Assembly (NCBI RefSeq): GCF_015220045.1
Contig: NZ_JADBGB010000001.1
Location: forward strand, 897,001-961,000
From: Marivivens aquimaris
Lineage (GTDB): Bacteria; Pseudomonadota; Alphaproteobacteria; Rhodobacterales; Rhodobacteraceae
DNA: 64,000 nucleotides
Direction of reading: 5' to 3'
Shown: piece after piece, positions 43,751-53,350 of the stretch
Layout: every line of letters starts with the position of its first letter
Numbering within the stretch: the first letter of the stretch is position 1
Translations under genes and position numbers: made by a program
The notes under the pieces: model-generated
Databases searched by the model: none
Told to the model about the DNA's origin: nothing
The model's input: only the letters and a program-made list of their open reading frames with translations

Positions 43751-45138
43751 ACCGACCGCAGGATTTTGCCGACAGGCTTTGCCATGGCGAGGTCGGTGTC
43801 GGGCGAGATGATCAGCAGGGCTTTGCCGCTGATCGAGGCGGTTTGCAGAGTCTCAACGAGGTCACCCACCGAGGTCTCGATGAACTCTGCACGCGGGGAG
43901 GACACGTCACTAGCGATGGTGACGCCGACGCGGTCGGCGAGGCCCTCTTCGATAATCGAATTCGCAAGCTTCTCGGCGCTCGCCACGCACATGTAGAACA
44001 CCACGCGGGTGCCTGATTTGATATGGCGGAGCAGGTCGCGCGGGTCTGCGTCTTCGGCGAAGGCTCCGGTTGCAAAGGTGACGGAGTCGTACTTGTTCCG
44101 CTCGGTCAGGCTCACCTGCATCTGGGCCGCGGCAGCGGTCGCGGCGGTGATGCCGGGGACGACTTCGGTCTCGATGCCAGCCTCGCGGGCGGCGTCCAGT
44201 TCCTCGGTCATGCGTCCGAAAATGGTCGGATCGCCGGACTTCAGACGCACGACGCGGCGGCCTTTCAGCGCCTCGGCAACGATCAGCTGGTTGATGCGGT
44301 CTTGGGGCAGGGCGTGCGCACCGACGACCTTGCCGACATAGACACGCTCCGCATCGCGGCGGGCAAGCTCCAGAACCTCCGGATCGACGAGGCGGTCATA
44401 GAAAATGACGTCCGCTTCCTGAAGGCGCTCAACGGCGCGGAGGGTCAGCAGATCGCGCGCACCGGGGCCAGCACCTACAAGGCAGATCGAGCCTTTAGCG
44501 GCTGCATATTCGCCTTCTGCCACAGCGGTTTTCAGCATCTCCGCCGCTTCGCGCTGCGCACCGCGTTTGAACGTGGTCCAAGGCGCGTCGTTGAAAGTCC
44601 AGCGCCAGAATTCGCGGCGGTTTTCGCGCGGGATGCGGTGGGCGACAGCGCCGCGCAGACGGCCCGCAAGCGCGGCGAACGTACCGATCTGCGGGTCCAG
44701 CATCTGCTCGATCTGGGTCTTGATGCGGCGGCCCAGCACGGGCGCGGTGCCTTCGGTGCCGATGGCGACCACGACCGGATCGCGGTCCACAATCGACGGA
44801 GTGGTGGCATCGCACAGGTGCGGCTGGTCGACCACGTTGACCAATGCGCCAGCGGCCTTGGCAATGGCGTGGATCGAGGCGTCGATCGCGGGGCAGCCCG
44901 TGCCGATCAGGACCATCGCGGTGTCCGCGAACAGCTCCGCCTTGATTGCGCCGTCAAAGTGGCTGATGCGGCCCTTGGCCAGCAGCCCCGTCAGTTCGTC
45001 GTCCAATTCGTGAGCCGCGACGATGATCGCGGCTTCCGTCTTCAGCATCAGGCGCGTTTTCTGTGCTGCCTGTTCGCCGCCACCGACAATGACGACCTTC
45101 CGGCCTGTCATTTTGATGAACATCGGGAAGGACTGCAT
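43747..45138 (-). CDS. cysG: Siroheme synthase (uroporphyrinogen methyltransferase / precorrin-2 dehydrogenase / ferrochelatase)
   Basis: A 463-residue trifunctional enzyme making siroheme for nitrite reductase NirB. The N-terminal NAD-binding dehydrogenase/ferrochelatase part (about 1-150, KVVIVGGGEQAAQKTRLML) is followed by the SAM uroporphyrinogen-III methyltransferase part (from about 215, ICLVGAGPGARDLLTLRA, VVRLKSGDPTIFGRM, VVPGITAATAAAA). It is the last gene of the nitrate-assimilation operon, 12 bases after nasA. Confidence 0.94.
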   Translation of the reverse strand: MQSFPMFIKMTGRKVVIVGGGEQAAQKTRLMLKTEAAIIVAAHELDDELTGLLAKGRISHFDGAIKAELFADTAMVLIGTGCPAIDASIHAIAKAAGALVNVVDQPHLCDATTPSIVDRDPVVVAIGTEGTAPVLGRRIKTQIEQMLDPQIGTFAALAGRLRGAVAHRIPRENRREFWRWTFNDAPWTTFKRGAQREAAEMLKTAVAEGEYAAAKGSICLVGAGPGARDLLTLRAVERLQEADVIFYDRLVDPEVLELARRDAERVYVGKVVGAHALPQDRINQLIVAEALKGRRVVRLKSGDPTIFGRMTEELDAAREAGIETEVVPGITAATAAAAQMQVSLTERNKYDSVTFATGAFAEDADPRDLLRHIKSGTRVVFYMCVASAEKLANSIIEEGLADRVGVTIASDVSSPRAEFIETSVGDLVETLQTASISGKALLIISPDTDLAMAKPVGKILRSV

Positions 45139-45150
45139 GGTCGGGCTCCG

Positions 45151-47751
45151 TTATTCGGCGGCTTCGCGGATCGCTGTGCGGGCGATCAGTTGGGCGATTT
45201 CGGGTTTGCAGGACCCGCAGTTGGTCCCTGCGGAGAGCGCTTTGCCGATGGCTTCGACGGTCATCAGGCCGTCCTTCTCCATCGCGGTCAAGATAGTATT
45301 CACACCGACCGAGAAACACGAGCAGATGATCGGGCCCGCGTCGGGTTGGTCGGCTCCGGGACGACCGGCAAGCACGGCACCCGGTGCTTCGCCCAAAAGC
45401 GAGGCGAGGTGGCTGCGCGACACCGCGACCGGTTCGGGGCCGGCGAACAGAGCGCCCAGCAGCCTGCCGTTGCGGGAGACGGCGATGCGGGCAATGCCGC
45501 GCGCATCGTCGATCACGCTGGTGACGTCGCCCTTGCCGAAAAGCGAGATGGCAAAGGCTTCCCAGTCCGCAGGCTTCGCGCCCGCCAGTTCCATGCGCCA
45601 ACCTGCGTCTACGCGGGCTTTGGCCCAATAGGCGCAGTCGGGCTGCGGCTCGGTGGTCGATACGGCAAATGCGTAAAAATCGGCGGCGAAGGGCTGCGCG
45701 TCCACGCAGGTCGCCTTGCTTTCGGGCTGGCCCGACACGGGGTCGGTATGGCCCGCTACCAGCGCATCGACGCGTCCGGCAGAGGAATACTGCCCCGTCC
45801 AGTGGATGGGCACGAACACATCGCGGCGGCGCACGCGGTCGGTGATGAGCGCGCGGACAGTGGCGGTGCCGTGGGGGGATGTGACCTCGACCAGATGCGC
45901 GGGTTTGATGCCCAGACGCTCTGCCGTGGCGGGGTGGATTTCGATGAACGGCTCGGCAAGGTGCTGCGACAGACGCGCCGCCTGACCCGTGCGGGTCATG
46001 GTATGCCAGTGGTCACGCACGCGGCCCGAGTTCATGCGCAGCGGGAAGGCATCGGTCGCGGCGCTTTTCGGTGCGGTGTATTGGACGGGCAGCATCTTGG
46101 CGCGGCCATCGGCGTGGTAGAACCCGCCATTGCCGAAGTAGCGTTCCTGTCCCCAGCGGGTCGGGCTCATGCCGTCATAGTCGATGTCCCAAGCCGAGAT
46201 GTCGAAGTCCTTGCCGAACTTACTGCCAAGCGACGACAGCGCGGCATATTCGCGGAAGATGTCCTCCGGCGCGGTGTAGGCGAACGCGCTTTCCCAGCCC
46301 ATGCGGCGACCGACTTCGGAGATGATGTCCCAGTCGTGTTTCGCCTGACCGACAGGCGCGATGAAGCCCCGCTGGCGGCTGATCGTGCGGTCGGAATTGG
46401 TGACGGTGCCGTCCTTTTCGCTCCACCCCGTCGCGGGGAGGAGGACATCGGCGGTTAGCGCGGTATCCGTGTCGCCGTACATGTCCGAGACCACGACGAA
46501 TTCGCAGCTCTCGAGGGCGGCGCGGACCTTGTCGGCCTCGGGCATGGAGACCACGGGGTTGGTGCACATGATCCAGATCGCCTTGATCCGGCCATCGGCC
46601 ACGGCGTCGAACATGTCGACTGCCTTCAGGCCCGCTTTGTCCGGCATCGCAGGGGCGTGCCAGAAGTCCTGCACGGCGTCGCGGTGGTCCGCGTTCTCCA
46701 GATCGAGGTGACAGGCGAGCATATTCGCCAGACCGCCGACCTCGCGCCCGCCCATGGCGTTGGGCTGGCCGGTGACGCTGAACGGTCCCATGCCGACATG
46801 GCCGATCCGGCCCGTGGCGAGGTGACAGTTGATGATTGCGTTGACCTTGTCGGAACCGCTGCTCGATTGGTTCACGCCTTGGCTGTAGACGGTGACGACC
46901 TTGCGGGTACCTGTCCACAGGTCGAGGAATGCTTGCAGGTCTTCGTCCGGAATGCCGAGCTCCGCCTGCGCCTCTTGGCGGGCAGCAGTGACGGCGGCAT
47001 CGAAGCCGTTGACGTGGGCGGCGACGTAGTCGTGGTCCACATGACCGCCGTCCACGATCGCCAGCAGAAGGCGGTTGAATAGCGTGACGTCTGCGCCGAC
47101 CTCGATCTGCAAATGCAGGTCCGCGATGTCCGAAGTCGCGGTGCGGCGCGGGTCGATGTTCACGACTTTCATCGCAGGGTTCGCGGTCTTGGCGGCGAGC
47201 AGGCGCTGATAGAGCACCGGATGGCACCATGCGAGGTTGGACCCCGTCAGCACCACCAGATCGGCCTGTTCGAGATCCTCGTAATTGCCCGGAACGGTGT
47301 CCGTGCCGAACGCGCGGCGATGGCCCGCGACGGAGGACGCCATACACAGGCGGGAATTCGTGTCGATGTTTGCCGAGCCGATGAAACCCTTCATCAGCTT
47401 GTTGGCGACATAGTAATCTTCGGTCAGCAGCTGGCCCGAGACGTAGAACGCCACGCTATCGGGGCCGTGCTCTGCGATGGTTTTCTGGAACCGCTTGGCG
47501 ACAAGTTCCAGCGCGGTATCCCAGTCGGTTTTCACGCCGCCGATTTCGGGGCTGACCAAGCGGCCGCGGCTGCTTAGCGTATCCGCGAGGGCCGACCCCT
47601 TGGAGCAGAGCCGACCGTAGTTGGCCGGATGCTCGGGATCGCCCGTCACGGTGACTTCACCAATCGGGCTTGTGGTCGCAAGGACACCGCAACCTACGCC
47701 GCAATAGGCGCAAGTGGTCCGAACGGTTTTACCAAGCCCGAGGTCTTTCAT
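45151..47751 (-). CDS. nasA: Assimilatory nitrate reductase catalytic subunit
   Basis: An 866-residue cytoplasmic molybdopterin enzyme reducing nitrate to nitrite. The N-terminal 4Fe-4S site is CAYCGVGCGVL with the last ligand in LCSKGS. The bis-MGD domains include the DTNSRLCMASSVAGHRRAFG segment that carries the Mo-ligand Cys region. An extra C-terminal BFD-like 2Fe-2S domain is present (CSCFSVGVNTI and GTNCGSCKPEI). No separate NAD(P)H reductase subunit is nearby, so electrons must come from another partner through that domain. Overlaps nirD by four bases. Confidence 0.95.
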   Translation of the reverse strand: MKDLGLGKTVRTTCAYCGVGCGVLATTSPIGEVTVTGDPEHPANYGRLCSKGSALADTLSSRGRLVSPEIGGVKTDWDTALELVAKRFQKTIAEHGPDSVAFYVSGQLLTEDYYVANKLMKGFIGSANIDTNSRLCMASSVAGHRRAFGTDTVPGNYEDLEQADLVVLTGSNLAWCHPVLYQRLLAAKTANPAMKVVNIDPRRTATSDIADLHLQIEVGADVTLFNRLLLAIVDGGHVDHDYVAAHVNGFDAAVTAARQEAQAELGIPDEDLQAFLDLWTGTRKVVTVYSQGVNQSSSGSDKVNAIINCHLATGRIGHVGMGPFSVTGQPNAMGGREVGGLANMLACHLDLENADHRDAVQDFWHAPAMPDKAGLKAVDMFDAVADGRIKAIWIMCTNPVVSMPEADKVRAALESCEFVVVSDMYGDTDTALTADVLLPATGWSEKDGTVTNSDRTISRQRGFIAPVGQAKHDWDIISEVGRRMGWESAFAYTAPEDIFREYAALSSLGSKFGKDFDISAWDIDYDGMSPTRWGQERYFGNGGFYHADGRAKMLPVQYTAPKSAATDAFPLRMNSGRVRDHWHTMTRTGQAARLSQHLAEPFIEIHPATAERLGIKPAHLVEVTSPHGTATVRALITDRVRRRDVFVPIHWTGQYSSAGRVDALVAGHTDPVSGQPESKATCVDAQPFAADFYAFAVSTTEPQPDCAYWAKARVDAGWRMELAGAKPADWEAFAISLFGKGDVTSVIDDARGIARIAVSRNGRLLGALFAGPEPVAVSRSHLASLLGEAPGAVLAGRPGADQPDAGPIICSCFSVGVNTILTAMEKDGLMTVEAIGKALSAGTNCGSCKPEIAQLIARTAIREAAE

Positions 47752-48083
47752 GCTGCGCTCCGTGCCATCAGTTGGGTTGCGTCCAGATAGATGCGGCCCG
47801 CTTCGACTTTGGCCGCGTAGGTGCCGACCTGACCTTCGTCGGCGCCCTGCGCTTCGCCGGTGTTCATGTCGAACACCCAGTTGTGCAGCGGGCAGGTGAC
47901 CTTGTGGCCATGGACGATGCCTTCGGAGAGGGGGCCGCCCTTGTGGGGGCAGCGGTCTTCGAGCGCGAACACATGGTCATCGAGCGTGCGGAACACTGCG
48001 ACGCAGCCCTGAGCCGTTTTGACGACCCGCGCACCTTGGCGCGGGATGTCGACGAGTGCGGCGATATCGATCCACTGGGTCAT
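47748..48083 (-). CDS. nirD: Nitrite reductase small subunit
   Basis: A 111-residue Rieske-fold subunit. I use the ATG at 48083, which overlaps the nirB stop; a longer frame upstream is inside nirB. The Rieske ligands are present (DRCPHKGGPLSEG and TCPLHNWVFD), so a 2Fe-2S cluster is expected, unlike the cluster-free enterobacterial NirD. Confidence 0.92.
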   Translation of the reverse strand: MTQWIDIAALVDIPRQGARVVKTAQGCVAVFRTLDDHVFALEDRCPHKGGPLSEGIVHGHKVTCPLHNWVFDMNTGEAQGADEGQVGTYAAKVEAGRIYLDATQLMARSAA

Positions 48084-50518
48084 TCTGCTGCCTCCATCAT
48101 GAGGTTTGCCATCGGGGTGTAGCGCGCCTGTTCCTTTTCGACGTGCTCTGCCCACGGGTCTTTCTGGTAAACGGACTGGGAGATCAGGAAGCGTTCGACC
48201 AGCGCCTTGCGGTTCGCATCATCCGCGACCTGCTCTTTGACCCAGTCGAGCCCGACCTTGTTCACCCACTTGTAGATGCGGTCGAGGTACTTGGCGTTTT
48301 CACGGTAGAGCTGCATGACAGCCTGCGTGTATTCCAGAACCTCGGCCTCGGTGGTGGCTTTGTGGAAGGGTTCGGTTTCCTTCACGTCCATACCAGCAGC
48401 ACCGGCGATGCCGATCTCGTAGCCGCTGTCGACGCAGACGACGCCGATGTCCTTACAGGTCGCTTCGGCGCAGTTACGCGGGCAGCCCGACACGGCCAGT
48501 TTGACCTTGTGCGGTGTCCACGACCCCCAGAGCGCCTTTTCCAACTGGATACCGAGGCCCGAACTGTCCTGCGTGCCGAAGCGGCAGTGGTCCTTGCCCA
48601 CACAGGTTTTCACCGTGCGCAGACCCTTGGAATAAGCGTGACCCGACACCATACCGGCCTTGTTCAGATCGGCCCAGACGTCCGGCAAATCTTCGCCTTT
48701 GACGCCGAGAAGGTCGATACGCTGGCCGCCCGTGACGTGGACGGTCGGGATCTTGAACTTGTCCACCACGTCCGCGATGGCGCGCAGCTCGTCCGAGGTG
48801 GTCATGCCGCCCCACATACGCGGAACGACCGAGAAGGTGCCGTCCTTCTGGATGTTGGCGTGCTTGCGTTCGTTGATGAAGCGCGACTGCAGGTCATCCT
48901 GATAGTCCAGCGGCCAGTCGGCCAGCAGGTAGAAGTTCAGCGCCGGACGGCAGACGTGGCAGCCGTCGACGGTTTTCCATGCGAGTTCCTGAAACACAGC
49001 GGGCATGGATTTGAGTTCCTGCGCCTTGATCAGGCGGCGCACGTCTTCATGGGTGTGGTCCGAACATTTGCAGATCGGCTGGGCCGTCGGCATGACGAAG
49101 TCATCGCCCAGAGTGACTGCCAGAACCTGCTCGACAAGACCGGTGCAGGTGCCGCAGGAGCCAGACGCTTTGGTCGTGGCGCGCACGGCGTCCAGCGTGG
49201 TGGCACCGCCGTTGATGGCGTCCACGATCTTGCCTTTGCATACGCCGTTGCAGCCGCAGATTTCTGCGTCAGCCGGTAAGGCTGCAACGGCCGACAAAGG
49301 GTCCGCGGCGGCTCCGCCCTGATAGGCCGGACCAAAGATCAGTGTGTCGCGCATGTCGGCGACATCGGTGCCTTCCTTGATGTGGTTGTAGAACCACGCG
49401 CCGTCTGCGGTGTCGCCGTACATGACGGCACCAATGACCTTGTTGCCCTGAAGGATCAGGCGCTTGTAGACGCCGCGGGCAGGATCGCGGAACACGATGT
49501 CCTCGCGGCCTTCGCCCTCGGCAAAGTCACCAGCGGAGAACAGATCACAACCCGTAACTTTCAGCTTGGTCGATACCTCTTTGTTCACAAAGGCATCTTC
49601 GATACCCATCAGGGTGTTCGCCAGAACGCGGGCCTGATCATAGAGCGGAGCCACGAGGCCGAAGATCGCGCCGTTATGTTCCACGCATTCGCCGAGCGAC
49701 AGGATATCGGGGTCCGAAGTGACCATCTGGTCATCGACATGGATACCCTTGCCAACAGCGAGGCCGGCCTCTGCGCCGAGCTTGGTGTTCGGGCGGATGC
49801 CGACAGCCATGACCAGCAGATCACACGGCAGTTCGGTGCCGTCGTCCAGCAGCAGCGCGCGGACGTGGCCGTTGTCATCGGCGAGGATCTCTTTCGAGTT
49901 CGCCTTGCACATGACCTTGATGCCTTTTTCGGTCAGCGACTTGCGCAGCAGGTATCCTGCGGCCTCGTCCAACTGACGCTCCATCAGGTGACCCATGATG
50001 TGAACCACGGTGACTTCGACTCCGCGTGCAGCCATGCCCGCAGCCGCTTCGAGACCGAGCAGGCCGCCGCCGATGACCACAGCCTTCGATCCCGGCTTCG
50101 CGCCAAGGTCGATCATCGACTGGGTGTCTTCGAGGTCGCGGTAGGGGATCACGCCGTCCAGATCGTGACCCGGCAGCGGGATGATGAACGGGTTCGAACC
50201 GGTGCCGATGACCAGCTTGTCGTAGGCGACTTCGCCATTTTCACCGATGACGACCTTGCGGTCGCGGTCGATGCCGGTGACCTTTTCGCCGAAGCGGCAG
50301 GTGACGCCGTTCTCTGCGTACCAAGCGTCGTCATGGGTGACGATCTGCTCGTAGGTCTTTTCGCCCGACAGAACCGGCGAGAGCATCAGGCGGTTGTAGT
50401 TGCCGCGCGGCTCTGCGTTGAAGAGGGTAACATCGAAATCGGCGTTCGCTTCGAACAGGCGTTCGAGCATCCGGCCGGAGGCCATGCCGGCCCCGATAAC
50501 AACGAGTTTCTTTTTCAT
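48080..50518 (-). CDS. nirB: NAD(P)H nitrite reductase large subunit
   Basis: An 812-residue cytoplasmic enzyme reducing nitrite to ammonium. The FAD/NAD domains come first (KLVVIGAGMASGRML, KAVVIGGGLLGLEAAAGM), then a BFD-type 2Fe-2S domain (ICGCNGVCKGKIVDAI, GSCGTCTGLVEQVL). The sulfite/nitrite reductase domain carries the siroheme-4Fe4S cysteines in TCVGKDHCRFG and GCPRNCAEATC. I prefer ATG at 50518 (GGAG eight bases upstream); a GTG at 50527 overlapping the upstream stop is the alternative. Confidence 0.95.
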   Translation of the reverse strand: MKKKLVVIGAGMASGRMLERLFEANADFDVTLFNAEPRGNYNRLMLSPVLSGEKTYEQIVTHDDAWYAENGVTCRFGEKVTGIDRDRKVVIGENGEVAYDKLVIGTGSNPFIIPLPGHDLDGVIPYRDLEDTQSMIDLGAKPGSKAVVIGGGLLGLEAAAGMAARGVEVTVVHIMGHLMERQLDEAAGYLLRKSLTEKGIKVMCKANSKEILADDNGHVRALLLDDGTELPCDLLVMAVGIRPNTKLGAEAGLAVGKGIHVDDQMVTSDPDILSLGECVEHNGAIFGLVAPLYDQARVLANTLMGIEDAFVNKEVSTKLKVTGCDLFSAGDFAEGEGREDIVFRDPARGVYKRLILQGNKVIGAVMYGDTADGAWFYNHIKEGTDVADMRDTLIFGPAYQGGAAADPLSAVAALPADAEICGCNGVCKGKIVDAINGGATTLDAVRATTKASGSCGTCTGLVEQVLAVTLGDDFVMPTAQPICKCSDHTHEDVRRLIKAQELKSMPAVFQELAWKTVDGCHVCRPALNFYLLADWPLDYQDDLQSRFINERKHANIQKDGTFSVVPRMWGGMTTSDELRAIADVVDKFKIPTVHVTGGQRIDLLGVKGEDLPDVWADLNKAGMVSGHAYSKGLRTVKTCVGKDHCRFGTQDSSGLGIQLEKALWGSWTPHKVKLAVSGCPRNCAEATCKDIGVVCVDSGYEIGIAGAAGMDVKETEPFHKATTEAEVLEYTQAVMQLYRENAKYLDRIYKWVNKVGLDWVKEQVADDANRKALVERFLISQSVYQKDPWAEHVEKEQARYTPMANLMMEAAE

Positions 50519-50523
50519 GACAT

Positions 50524-52203
50524 TCACTCCGCTGCGATAGCTTTGACCGGCTTCGGTTTGGGCTTGGCCCCGTGTTCGTATTCCTCAAGGAAATCGAGCA
50601 CTTCCTGCCGGTAGTGATAGTAATCAGGGTGTTCGAGGAGCGCCTTGCGGGTGCGCGGGCGCGGCAGTTTGACGTCGGTAATCTTGCCGATGGTGGCCTG
50701 CGGACCGTTGGTCATCATGACCACGCGGTCTGCCAGAAGGATCGCTTCGTCTACGTCGTGGGTGACGCAGATCGCGGTCACTTTGGTGCGGCTCCAGACC
50801 TCCATGAGAACTTCCTGAAGTTCCCAGCGGGTCAGGCTGTCGAGCATCCCGAAGGGCTCGTCGAGCAGCAGCAGTTTGGGCGACAGGGCGAACGCGCGGG
50901 CGATGCCGACGCGCTGTTTCATGCCGTTGGACATCGAGTGCGCGGGGCGGTCCATCGCATCGGCGAGGCCCACACGCTCGAGGTAGTATTCCACCACGTC
51001 CTGACGTTCCTGCTGCGATGCCTTGGGATAGACCTTGTCCACGCCGATCGACACGTTTTCCTTGGCCGACAGCCACGGGAACAGGTTCGGCGACTGGAAC
51101 ACCACGGCACGTTCGGGGTCAGCGCCCTCGACGTGGCGACCGTCCAGCTTGATCGCACCCTTGGAAATCGGGTTCAGACCCGCCGCCATCGTCAGAACCG
51201 TGGACTTGCCGCAGCCCGAGTGACCGATGAGGCTGATGAACTCGCCGCGGTTGACCTTGAGGTTGAAGTCCTCGACCACGGTGAGCGGGCCCTTGGGCGT
51301 CGGGTAGATCTTGTGAAGCTGCGAGAAGTCGAGGAAGCGCTCTTCGATCAGACCTTCCTGTGCCTTCGCGACAGCCGCCGGAATACCGTGGATCGGGGTG
51401 ACGTTCGGCAGCAGGCGGGTTTCTTCCGCTTTGCCTTGGATACCCACGTCCATCAGGTAGTTGGTGACCTGAGCACGCAGCTTGTGGAACGTGTCGTCGT
51501 TGTTCATCTCGATCCGGTCACGGGGACGCGGAATGGTGACGGTGACGGGCTCGCCCAGCGTGCCATCGGGGTTGAGCGGGATGATGCGGTCCGCCAGAAG
51601 GATCGCTTCGTCCACGTCGTTGGTGATCAGGATGCAGGTCTTCTTGTCCTGTTCCCAGATATCGAGGATCTCGTCCGCGAGGTTGGCGCGGGTCAGCGCG
51701 TCGAGGGCCGAGAGCGGCTCGTCGAGCAGCAGCATTTCCGGCGACATGGCGAGGGCGCGAGCCACCGACACACGCTGGCGCATACCGCCCGACAGTTCCG
51801 CAGGGCGACGGCCTGCGGCGTGGCTAAGGCCGACCATGGCGATGTAGTGATCCGCCTTCGCGTCCTTTTCGGCCTTCGACAGCTTGGGGAACACGGAGTC
51901 GATGGCGACCATGATGTTGCCCTTCACCGTGAGCCACGGCATCAGCGAGTAGCTCTGGAAGATCAGGCCGCGTTCGGGGCCGGGGCCGGTGATCGGCTTG
52001 CCCTTGAACGTGACGCTGCCGCTGTCGGGCATTTCCAGACCCGCGATAAGGTTCATCAGGGTGGACTTGCCGGTGCCGGAGAAGCCGAGGATCGCAATGA
52101 ACTCGCCTTCTTCGATGTCGAGGGAGATACCCTTCAGAACTTCGGTGCGGTTGGTCCCCTGACCGAAGCCCTTGTTGACGTTCTGGAAGCTCAGGATGCT
52201 CAT
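50524..52203 (-). CDS. Fused double ATPase of the nitrate ABC transporter (NrtC/NrtD-like)
   Basis: A 559-residue protein with two complete ABC cassettes. Cassette 1 (about 3-245) has Walker A GFSGTGKST (40-48), signature LSGGM and Walker B LLLDEPLSALD, but its switch histidine is Asn195 (LITNDVDEA). Cassette 2 (about 290-545) has Walker A GHSGCGKST, signature MSNGM, Walker B LLLDEPFGMLD and His482 (CVTHDVDEA). It powers nitrate/nitrite uptake with NrtA and NrtB. Cyanobacterial NrtC has an NrtA-like C-terminal domain; here there is none. Confidence 0.92.
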   Translation of the reverse strand: MSILSFQNVNKGFGQGTNRTEVLKGISLDIEEGEFIAILGFSGTGKSTLMNLIAGLEMPDSGSVTFKGKPITGPGPERGLIFQSYSLMPWLTVKGNIMVAIDSVFPKLSKAEKDAKADHYIAMVGLSHAAGRRPAELSGGMRQRVSVARALAMSPEMLLLDEPLSALDALTRANLADEILDIWEQDKKTCILITNDVDEAILLADRIIPLNPDGTLGEPVTVTIPRPRDRIEMNNDDTFHKLRAQVTNYLMDVGIQGKAEETRLLPNVTPIHGIPAAVAKAQEGLIEERFLDFSQLHKIYPTPKGPLTVVEDFNLKVNRGEFISLIGHSGCGKSTVLTMAAGLNPISKGAIKLDGRHVEGADPERAVVFQSPNLFPWLSAKENVSIGVDKVYPKASQQERQDVVEYYLERVGLADAMDRPAHSMSNGMKQRVGIARAFALSPKLLLLDEPFGMLDSLTRWELQEVLMEVWSRTKVTAICVTHDVDEAILLADRVVMMTNGPQATIGKITDVKLPRPRTRKALLEHPDYYHYRQEVLDFLEEYEHGAKPKPKPVKAIAAE

Positions 52204-52208
52204 GACGG

Positions 52209-53291
52209 TTACCGGTTTGCCGAGAAGGTGAAGAGCGACTGGAGGGCGTACATCACACGGTCGAGCAGGAAGCCGATGATACCGATGGTGAAGACGGCGA
52301 CCATGATGCGGGCCAGCGACTGCGAGGAACCGTTCTGGAATTCATCCCACACGAACTTGCCGAGGCCGGGGTTCTGGGCAAGCATTTCGGCGGCGATCAG
52401 AACCATCCAGCCCACACCGAGCGACAGACGCAGACCGGTGAAGATGAGCGGCAGGGCCGACGGCAGCACCAGCTTGGTGATCTTTTTCCAGGTGCCCATT
52501 TTCAGAACCTTGGAGACCGACACGAGGTCCTTGTCGATCGAAGCCACACCAAGCGCGGTGTTGATCAGGGTCGGCCACAGCGAACATAGGGTCACGGTGA
52601 TGGCGGACACGAGGAATGACTTGGCGAGGAGGCCGTCATTGCTCGGTACGAGGGCCGAGATAATCATGGTGACGATCGGCAGCCAAGCGAGAGGGGAAAC
52701 GGGCTTGAAAATCTGGACCAGCGGGTTGATCGCGGCGTTCGCGATGGGCGACAGGCCCGCGATGATGCCCAGCGGAATGGCGACGGCCGAGGCGATCAGG
52801 AAGCCGAAGAACACGGTACCGATCGAGGTGCCGATCTGGTCGTAGTAGGACGGTGCGCCGGTGTAGGTCATTTCCTTGACCTCGTCACCGCGGCCCGCTT
52901 CGATCAGGCGCTGGTTACGCTGGTCGACGCGGTCGTAGAACACTGCCTCTTTTTCGGCCTTCTCGATGGCGTCCTGATGGAGGTCAACGGCGCTCGCCCA
53001 GACCTGAGCCGGTCCCGGAATGGCGCCCAGCGAGGTCTGGACCTTCGGTGCGAGGAAGCCCCACAGGGCGATGAAGCAGAGGATGGCCAGAACCGGAACG
53101 CCGAGCAGACGCCAGACTTCCTTCATCTGGGCGCGCGGGTTGTCACCTGCGGCGGCCTTCAGCATCGGTGTGATCCACCCCAGACCCAGCACGGAGAACC
53201 ATGCGTCGGCTTTGTTGATGCGGGTGAAAAGGCGGGCGCGGCGTGCCTCGCGGTCGGCGGATTTTGCGAAATCGGGATCGGCGGTTGTCAT
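52209..53291 (-). CDS. nrtB: Nitrate ABC transporter permease
   Basis: A 360-residue membrane protein. A long N-terminal cytoplasmic part and an extra periplasmic segment (about 100-150, acidic) precede the core six-helix domain. The coupling loop is VSKVLKMGTWKKITKLVLP. The preceding gene encodes the binding protein and the next the ATPase, so the transporter set is complete. Confidence 0.92.
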   Translation of the reverse strand: MTTADPDFAKSADREARRARLFTRINKADAWFSVLGLGWITPMLKAAAGDNPRAQMKEVWRLLGVPVLAILCFIALWGFLAPKVQTSLGAIPGPAQVWASAVDLHQDAIEKAEKEAVFYDRVDQRNQRLIEAGRGDEVKEMTYTGAPSYYDQIGTSIGTVFFGFLIASAVAIPLGIIAGLSPIANAAINPLVQIFKPVSPLAWLPIVTMIISALVPSNDGLLAKSFLVSAITVTLCSLWPTLINTALGVASIDKDLVSVSKVLKMGTWKKITKLVLPSALPLIFTGLRLSLGVGWMVLIAAEMLAQNPGLGKFVWDEFQNGSSQSLARIMVAVFTIGIIGFLLDRVMYALQSLFTFSANR

Positions 53292-53350
53292 CTGGCGGTC
53301 CTCGGGAAAAGGGTGATCGGGCGGCGGAGGACCGCCCGATAAGTTACTGA

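Noticed and set aside
44023..46458. 811-codon plus-strand reading frame opposite nasA/cysG
   Set aside because: It lies antisense to two well-conserved enzymes, is rich in Arg/Gly/Asp/His without any fold motif, and is a by-product of high GC at third codon positions.
50572..52845. 757-codon plus-strand reading frame opposite the nitrate transporter genes
   Set aside because: Antisense shadow of the double ATPase and permease; no ribosome site and no recognisable domain.
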